Assembly: GCA_947496465.1 (NCBI GenBank)
Contig: CANMCX010000012.1
Location: 49,631 to 113,630, forward strand
Length of the DNA: 64,000 nucleotides
Reading direction: 5' to 3'
DNA from: Marinifilum_A sediminis
Lineage (GTDB): Bacteria; Bacteroidota; Bacteroidia; Bacteroidales; Marinifilaceae
In this document: positions 59,674-64,000 of the stretch, piece after piece
How positions within the stretch are numbered: position 1 is the first letter of the stretch
How the letters are laid out: the number at the start of each line of letters is the position of its first letter
Position numbers and translations under genes: made by a program
The notes under the pieces: generated by a model
Database searches by the model: none
The model's input: the letters and a program-made list of their open reading frames with translations, nothing else
Told to the model about the DNA's origin: nothing

Positions 59674-61863
59674 ATGAATAAAACTATGAGGTTACACGGC
59701 TATCTGCTATTAATCGCTCTGTTTATTGCCCAAATATCATTTGCCCAAAGCTTTAGCGGAGGAAAAACTGAACAGCAAATTGAAGAAGAAGCGTTTACCT
59801 TTTTCGATGCTGAAAACTATAAGAGTGCTTTGCCATTGTATGGCGAGTTAATTAATGTATATCCACAAGATCCTGAATACAATTACTATCTGGGTGTTTG
59901 TCAGGTTGAATTAAATGAAAATATCAAGGAAGCAATTCAACATTTGAAAATTGCATCTACAAAAGGTGTTAACGCTTCGGTTCCATATTATCTGGGGCGA
60001 GCATTTCATATGAATTATCAATTCAATTCAGCAATACGTTATTATCGAAAGTTCAGAGAATCTTATAAGAGGAAATCCGCTGGTATAGATCAACTTATTG
60101 TAATGTGTCAAAATGGAATACCTCTTGTGAATTCATATTATGTTGTTGATGTAAAAGAGAAGAAGATAGTTGATAAAAATGAGTTTTTTCGTTACTATAA
60201 GTTAGATGGATTTGATGATAAATTATCAAAAAAGACAAAAAGTATAAAATCTCGATTCGATGGAACTGGTGACAGAGATGTTGCCTGTTTGGCAAACAAA
60301 GGACAATACATCTATTTTTCGAGTTATGGAAAAAATAAGAAGAATGGTAGAGATTTGTATCGTGCCAAACGCTTGAAGAGTGGAGGATGGGGAGAATGGG
60401 AACCATTAACTCCGTTAAATACTGGATTCGATGAGGTTTTTCCTTATATGGCAGGTGATGGTAGAACCCTTTATTTTTGTTCGCAGGGACATGCCAGTAT
60501 GGGAGGCTTCGATATTTTTAAATCGGTTTATAATGATATTACCGATACATGGACAGAACCACAAAGTTTAGGTTTTCCGATAAATTCTACATCTAACGAT
60601 TTGTTTTTTGCTACTGATGTAAATGATGAATTTGCATCTTTTGCTTCAAGTCGTGAAAATGGAAAAAATGAGGTGACAATATATAAGATTAAACTTTCTG
60701 AATATCCAGAACAAAAAGTTGTGATGAATTCGGAACAACTGGCAGATTTGGCTGTTTTAAAGAAAGGTACTCAAGCTCCTGTATTCGAAAAACGTCCTGT
60801 TCAAAAAATGGAAGTGAAATATAGTTTGAAATTTAAAGAGGTGAATTTCCCTTATTTCAACTTTCCAGTAACAGATGAATTGATTTACCATAACTTAAGA
60901 GAGTTTAAATCGAACGAAGCTCGAGATATATTTATGCAGGCAAAGAACGATAAGTTTAATTCGGATAGTTTGCATGTTGTTACGGAAAGTTTGAGAACTA
61001 ATTTGAGTGATGCAATTGGAGATTCAAGAACCATTTTAAGTGATCAAATTGCTACTTTAGAACAAAGTTCATTTCATCTCGGAAATCAGGCAAAGGCTAA
61101 ATTGCTTCAGGCAAGAACTGTTGAATCTGATTATTTGAACAAGCATATTGTTGGAACGGTTGAAACAGATATTGTAGCTACGAAAAAATCTCAAAAATTG
61201 GTAATGACTTCAGAAGAATTGCCAAAGAAAACTGTGGCTAAAGTAGCCGATATCTCACGATATATATACCATTTGCAAGTTGGAGTTTTTTCCAACAGAA
61301 GAGAACAAAAATTCTTTTCGGGATTAACCCCTGTAAAGGAAGAAATTGTTGGGAATGGTAAGTTGTATAAGTATATGGTTGGGAATTATCCAACTTTTGC
61401 AATGGCTAAAGATGCAATTCCTGAGATTAGACAATTGTTTCCAAATGCATTTGTTGTAGCCTATAAAGATGGAATAAAGACAAATTTAAGTGCTGCGATA
61501 AAAATTACCGATCAAAATTATCAGCCAACACCTGTTGTTGCGGCAAGAAAAACGGTGATGAAAAAATCAGAAAGTATGAATTCTGGTTCAGTAAGTTTTA
61601 AGGTGCAAGTTGGAGCATACTCTGAAGCGGTTCCTCAGGATGTGAAGGATAAGCTGAGAGCGTTTTCGAAGTATTCTATCGATTATACTAAAGATTATAG
61701 AGGATATACTATTTGTACTGTTGGTAGTTTTGATTCCTACAGTAAAGTGAGTAAATTGAAAATGGAACTGCGAGAAGCAGGCTTAAGCGATGCTTTTACC
61801 GTTGCCTTTTCGGGTAATGATAAAGTTACAATTCAGCAAGCTCTGGAAATCTTGCGCCAGTAA
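59674..61863 (+). CDS. TPR / PD40 / double-SPOR envelope protein
   Basis: The 729-residue protein has a signal peptide (cleavage near SFAQ). A TPR region spans about 30-130 (FFDAENYKSALPLYGELINVYP and following helices). A beta-propeller-like PD40 section lies at about 205-345 (YIYFSSYGKNKKNGRDLY, TLYFCSQGHASMGGFDIF). Two SPOR domains are at about 525-605 and 640-729 (HLQVGVFSNRREQKFFSG and KVQVGAYSEAVPQDVK). SPOR domains bind denuded peptidoglycan strands, so it likely sits in the periplasm at division or remodelling sites. The TPR-PD40 pairing resembles T9SS/OmpA-linked cell-wall proteins such as PorE, but no OmpA domain is present. It starts the operon with clpS, nfeD and floA. Confidence 0.85.
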   Translation: MNKTMRLHGYLLLIALFIAQISFAQSFSGGKTEQQIEEEAFTFFDAENYKSALPLYGELINVYPQDPEYNYYLGVCQVELNENIKEAIQHLKIASTKGVNASVPYYLGRAFHMNYQFNSAIRYYRKFRESYKRKSAGIDQLIVMCQNGIPLVNSYYVVDVKEKKIVDKNEFFRYYKLDGFDDKLSKKTKSIKSRFDGTGDRDVACLANKGQYIYFSSYGKNKKNGRDLYRAKRLKSGGWGEWEPLTPLNTGFDEVFPYMAGDGRTLYFCSQGHASMGGFDIFKSVYNDITDTWTEPQSLGFPINSTSNDLFFATDVNDEFASFASSRENGKNEVTIYKIKLSEYPEQKVVMNSEQLADLAVLKKGTQAPVFEKRPVQKMEVKYSLKFKEVNFPYFNFPVTDELIYHNLREFKSNEARDIFMQAKNDKFNSDSLHVVTESLRTNLSDAIGDSRTILSDQIATLEQSSFHLGNQAKAKLLQARTVESDYLNKHIVGTVETDIVATKKSQKLVMTSEELPKKTVAKVADISRYIYHLQVGVFSNRREQKFFSGLTPVKEEIVGNGKLYKYMVGNYPTFAMAKDAIPEIRQLFPNAFVVAYKDGIKTNLSAAIKITDQNYQPTPVVAARKTVMKKSESMNSGSVSFKVQVGAYSEAVPQDVKDKLRAFSKYSIDYTKDYRGYTICTVGSFDSYSKVSKLKMELREAGLSDAFTVAFSGNDKVTIQQALEILRQ

Positions 61864-61874
61864 AAAATAATATC

Positions 61875-62156
61875 ATGGCTAATCACAACGAGAGATATTC
61901 GGATGAAGAGAGTGATGTACTTAGCATCATGATTAATCGAAATACACTTTTATTGCATAATGATGATTTGCATACGTTCGATTTTGTTGTAGATGCATTA
62001 ATAGAAGTATGCGATCATGATTCTGATCAGGCAGAGCAGTGTGCTTACATTACACATTATAAAGGCAAATGTGATGTTAAAAAAGGAAAGATGAGTAAGA
62101 TTAGACCTATGCGAGATAGATTGGTGGAAAAGGGATTAAAGGTTACTATTGTATAA
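61875..62156 (+). CDS. clpS: ATP-dependent Clp protease adaptor ClpS
   Basis: ClpS delivers N-degron substrates to ClpAP or ClpCP. The 93-residue protein has a disordered N-terminal part and the ClpS core with LLHNDDLHTFDFVVDAL (binding-pocket Asn-Asp-Asp) and YITHYKGKCDV, where the conserved His lies. The usual hydrophobic lid is replaced with LH in place of YT, though the fold motifs remain. It sits 11 bases after the SPOR protein gene and 21 bases before nfeD, so it is in a membrane/envelope operon, away from clpA/clpC. Its N-terminal tail starts MANHNERYSDEES. Confidence 0.93.
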   Translation: MANHNERYSDEESDVLSIMINRNTLLLHNDDLHTFDFVVDALIEVCDHDSDQAEQCAYITHYKGKCDVKKGKMSKIRPMRDRLVEKGLKVTIV

Positions 62157-62177
62157 ATTATTAATTGAATTTTATAA

Positions 62178-62642
62178 ATGACTGTATTAATTATTGTTCT
62201 GCTTATTGTATTAGGTATAATTTTATTGCTGTTGGAATTTTTCGTTATTCCAGGAGTTACTTTAGCGGCATTGGGCGGCATTGCAATGCTAGGAGGAGGA
62301 ATTTATTTATCTTACCATCAGTATGGAGCGACAGTTGGTCATATTACTGTTTTTGGAACAATAGTTCTTAGTATACTTTCTGTGGTTTTGGTGCTGAAGA
62401 CAAATACATGGAATAAAATTAAATTGAATGCAGAGATAGATTCTAAAGTTGAAAAACTGGATGAAAGTAATGTTCACGTGGGAGATATAGGTATTTGTGT
62501 ATCAAGACTTGCTCCTATGGGCAAAATAAAGGTGAATAAAAACATCATGGAAGCCAAATCAATAGGAATGTATATTGATGAAAAATCGAAAGTTGAAGTG
62601 GTTGGTGTTGTTGATAAAGTAGTTATTGTAAAACCCATATAA
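62178..62642 (+). CDS. NfeD-like membrane protein
   Basis: The 154-residue protein has three hydrophobic helices in the first 75 residues (LEFFVIPGVTLAALGGIAML is the second, with the NfeD motif EFFIPG-type Pro-Gly) and a C-terminal OB-fold domain (about 90-154) with VGDIGICVSRLAPMGKIKV. NfeD proteins partner with flotillin-like SPFH proteins. This fits the next gene, floA, 10 bases downstream. It is the short NfeD form, without the ClpP-class protease domain. Confidence 0.9.
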   Translation: MTVLIIVLLIVLGIILLLLEFFVIPGVTLAALGGIAMLGGGIYLSYHQYGATVGHITVFGTIVLSILSVVLVLKTNTWNKIKLNAEIDSKVEKLDESNVHVGDIGICVSRLAPMGKIKVNKNIMEAKSIGMYIDEKSKVEVVGVVDKVVIVKPI

Positions 62643-62652
62643 TATTTAAAAA

Positions 62653-63630
62653 ATGGAAATAGGAATGTTATTGCTCTTGGTAGCAGGAATTGCCGTATTA
62701 TTGGCGATCTTTTTATATTTCGTACCTCTGGGATTGTGGTTTTCTGCACAACTTTCAAAAGTTCGAATTTCATTGCTTCAATTGGTTTTAATGCGCTGGC
62801 GTAAGGTTCCGCCTAAGGTGATTGTTAATGCATTAATAGAAGGTACTAAAGCTGGTTTGATCTTGAATAGAGATGAATTAGAAGCTCACTATTTAGCTGG
62901 AGGTCATGTTGCTCAGGTGACACATGCATTGGTGTCAGCATCTAAAGCGAATATTGAATTAGGTTTTAAGATGGCTACCGCAATTGATTTAGCTGGACGT
63001 GATGTTTATGAGGCTGTTCAAATGAGTGTAATTCCTAAGGTAATTAATACTCCGCCAGTAACTGCAGTATCAAAAGATGGTATTCAGTTAATTGCTAGAG
63101 CCAGAGTAACGGTTCGTGCTAATATTCGTCAGTTAGTTGGTGGTGCTGGTGAAGAAACAGTATTGGCCAGAGTTGGTGAGGGTATTGTTTCTTCTATTGG
63201 TTCTAATGAATCGCATAAAACTGTACTGGAGAATCCAGATTACATTTCGAGAGTCGTTTTGGAAAAGGGATTGGATGCTGGTACTGCCTTTGAAATTTTA
63301 TCAATTGATATTGCTGATATCGACATAGGAAAGAATATTGGTGCAGTTCTTCAAACGGATCAAGCGGATGCAGATTTAAAGATTGCACAGGCAAAAGCTG
63401 AAGAGAGAAGAGCGATGGCTGTAGCATTGGAGCAGGAAAATAAAGCATTGGCTCAAGAAATGAGCGCTAAGGTGATCGAAGCGGAAGCTGAAGTTCCAAG
63501 AGCGATGGCTGAAGCATTCAGAAATGGTCAGTTGGGAATTATGGATTATTATCGAATGAAGAACATAGAAGCTGACACAAGTATGAGAGAAAACATCGCA
63601 AACCCGAAAGATAAAGGGAAAAAGAAATAA
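62653..63630 (+). CDS. floA: Flotillin-like protein FloA
   Basis: The 325-residue SPFH/Band-7 family protein is anchored by an N-terminal hydrophobic hairpin (about 3-30). It has the UPF0365/FloA pattern PPKVIVNALIEGTKAGL and YLAGGHVAQVTHALVSA, a coiled coil with repeated Glu-Ala (AQAKAEERRAMAVALEQENK) and a C-terminal tail ending DKGKKK. FloA forms membrane microdomains. It is paired with NfeD upstream. A strong terminator ends the operon. Confidence 0.95.
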   Translation: MEIGMLLLLVAGIAVLLAIFLYFVPLGLWFSAQLSKVRISLLQLVLMRWRKVPPKVIVNALIEGTKAGLILNRDELEAHYLAGGHVAQVTHALVSASKANIELGFKMATAIDLAGRDVYEAVQMSVIPKVINTPPVTAVSKDGIQLIARARVTVRANIRQLVGGAGEETVLARVGEGIVSSIGSNESHKTVLENPDYISRVVLEKGLDAGTAFEILSIDIADIDIGKNIGAVLQTDQADADLKIAQAKAEERRAMAVALEQENKALAQEMSAKVIEAEAEVPRAMAEAFRNGQLGIMDYYRMKNIEADTSMRENIANPKDKGKKK

Positions 63631-63650
63631 AAAAAATAGACTAAAAGTAG

Positions 63651-63689
63651 AGCCAGAGAGGAGTAAATTACCTCTCTGGCTTTTTTTTT
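63651..63689 (+). terminator. Terminator of the SPOR-clpS-nfeD-floA operon
   Basis: The stem AGCCAGAGAGG / CCTCTCTGGCT has a 9-base loop and T9. Confidence 0.93.
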
Positions 63690-63786
63690 GAAAATAATTC
63701 AAAAAAAAATAAAGGCAGAATCTCATTGATTTATAATTTACTATAATGAGATGAGGCGAAATCTTTAGGCAATGCTGAAAAAATAT

Positions 63787-63817
63787 TTTGCACATCTGAA
63801 ATTTTTACATACTTTTG
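63787..63817 (+). promoter_or_regulatory. Promoter of the tRNA genes
   Basis: TTTG (63787-63790) is followed by exactly 19 bases and TACTTTTG (63810-63817), a full match to TTTG-N19-TAnnTTTG, 12 bases before tRNA-Ser. Confidence 0.7.
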
Positions 63818-63829
63818 CTACCGCAATAC

Positions 63830-63919
<90 letters not shown>

Positions 63920-63927
63920 AAAATTTT

Positions 63928-64000
63928 CGGGGTGTAGCGTAGCCCGGTTATCGCGCCTCGTTTGGGACGAGGAGGTCGCAGGTTCGAATCCTGCCACCCC
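63928..64000 (+). tRNA. tRNA-Pro (anticodon UGG), 3' end outside window
   Basis: The cloverleaf starts CGGGGTG with D-arm GTAGCGTAGCCCGG and anticodon arm CCTCGTTTGGGACGAGG (anticodon TGG). The T-arm GCAGGTTCGAATCCTGC leads to CACCCC at the window edge; the last acceptor base and discriminator are missing. The first base C (63928) is typical of tRNA-Pro. It lies 9 bases after tRNA-Ser and probably shares its promoter. Confidence 0.88.

Overview
The window is AT-rich chromosomal DNA from a member of the Bacteroidota, most likely a marine Bacteroidia-type organism; I cannot name the genus. The evidence is a type IX secretion (T9SS) type B C-terminal domain followed by a PorP/SprF gene, the gliding lipoprotein GldB, the MurF-Alr fusion, SusC-like regulatory modules, DUF4369-TlpA and DUF1573 proteins, and promoters of the Bacteroidota form TTTG-N19-TAnnTTTG. 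It is almost entirely core genome, with no prophage, insertion sequence, CRISPR array or defence island. The less ordinary content lies in repeat-built proteins, regulatory chimeras and intergenic repeats.

Layout. 1-3.3 kb: the end of a large secreted Ig-repeat protein with T9SS sorting domain and its SprF-like partner. 3.3-8.1 kb: an 11-copy 7-bp tandem repeat touching the rsmI stop codon, a coiled-coil protein, tdk and murF-alr. 8.1-8.5 kb: a gene-free stretch of nested inverted repeats and GGTGC hairpins. 8.5-13.9 kb: a small membrane protein, a Crp/Fnr regulator, nadE, gldB, a nitrilase-family enzyme and 5-formyl-THF cyclo-ligase. 13.9-16.4 kb: a 570-bp leader, a very long curlin-repeat protein and a 56-residue ferredoxin. 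16.6-29.3 kb: metabolic and envelope genes (M20 amidohydrolase, DUF1573, MeaB, TlpA-like, zinc/manganese ABC transporter, lpdA, exported PepC, two unknown proteins, Dps).

29.3-38.3 kb: a degenerate DEAD-box protein lacking all catalytic motifs; a VWA protein divergent from an ECF sigma factor; a membrane protein combining rearranged SusC-like receptor pieces with a TonB-C-like domain; a DMT transporter; two aminotransferases; and a lipoprotein. 38.5-47.9 kb: lytic transglycosylase-uvrA, nucleoside kinase, a cluster of DnaA-box-like words, smpB, two Yip1-like proteins, miaA and an isochorismatase-family hydrolase. 48.2-57.5 kb: a LytS/LytTR two-component pair, a lipoprotein, an ABCG-type transporter with a helical (TerB-like) N-terminal extension, a second DMT transporter and an S9 peptidase lipoprotein. 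57.6-64 kb: an 85-bp inverted-repeat element, bcp-recA, a TPR/PD40/double-SPOR protein in one operon with clpS, nfeD and floA, then tRNA-Ser(GCU) and the start of tRNA-Pro(UGG).

The strongest candidate for something undescribed is the divergent VWA / sigma factor / SusC-mimic membrane protein locus (30.0-33.9 kb). Both flanking proteins carry a carboxypeptidase-like regulatory domain plus the same SusC-derived signature words. This suggests an envelope-sensing circuit that borrows TonB receptor parts.
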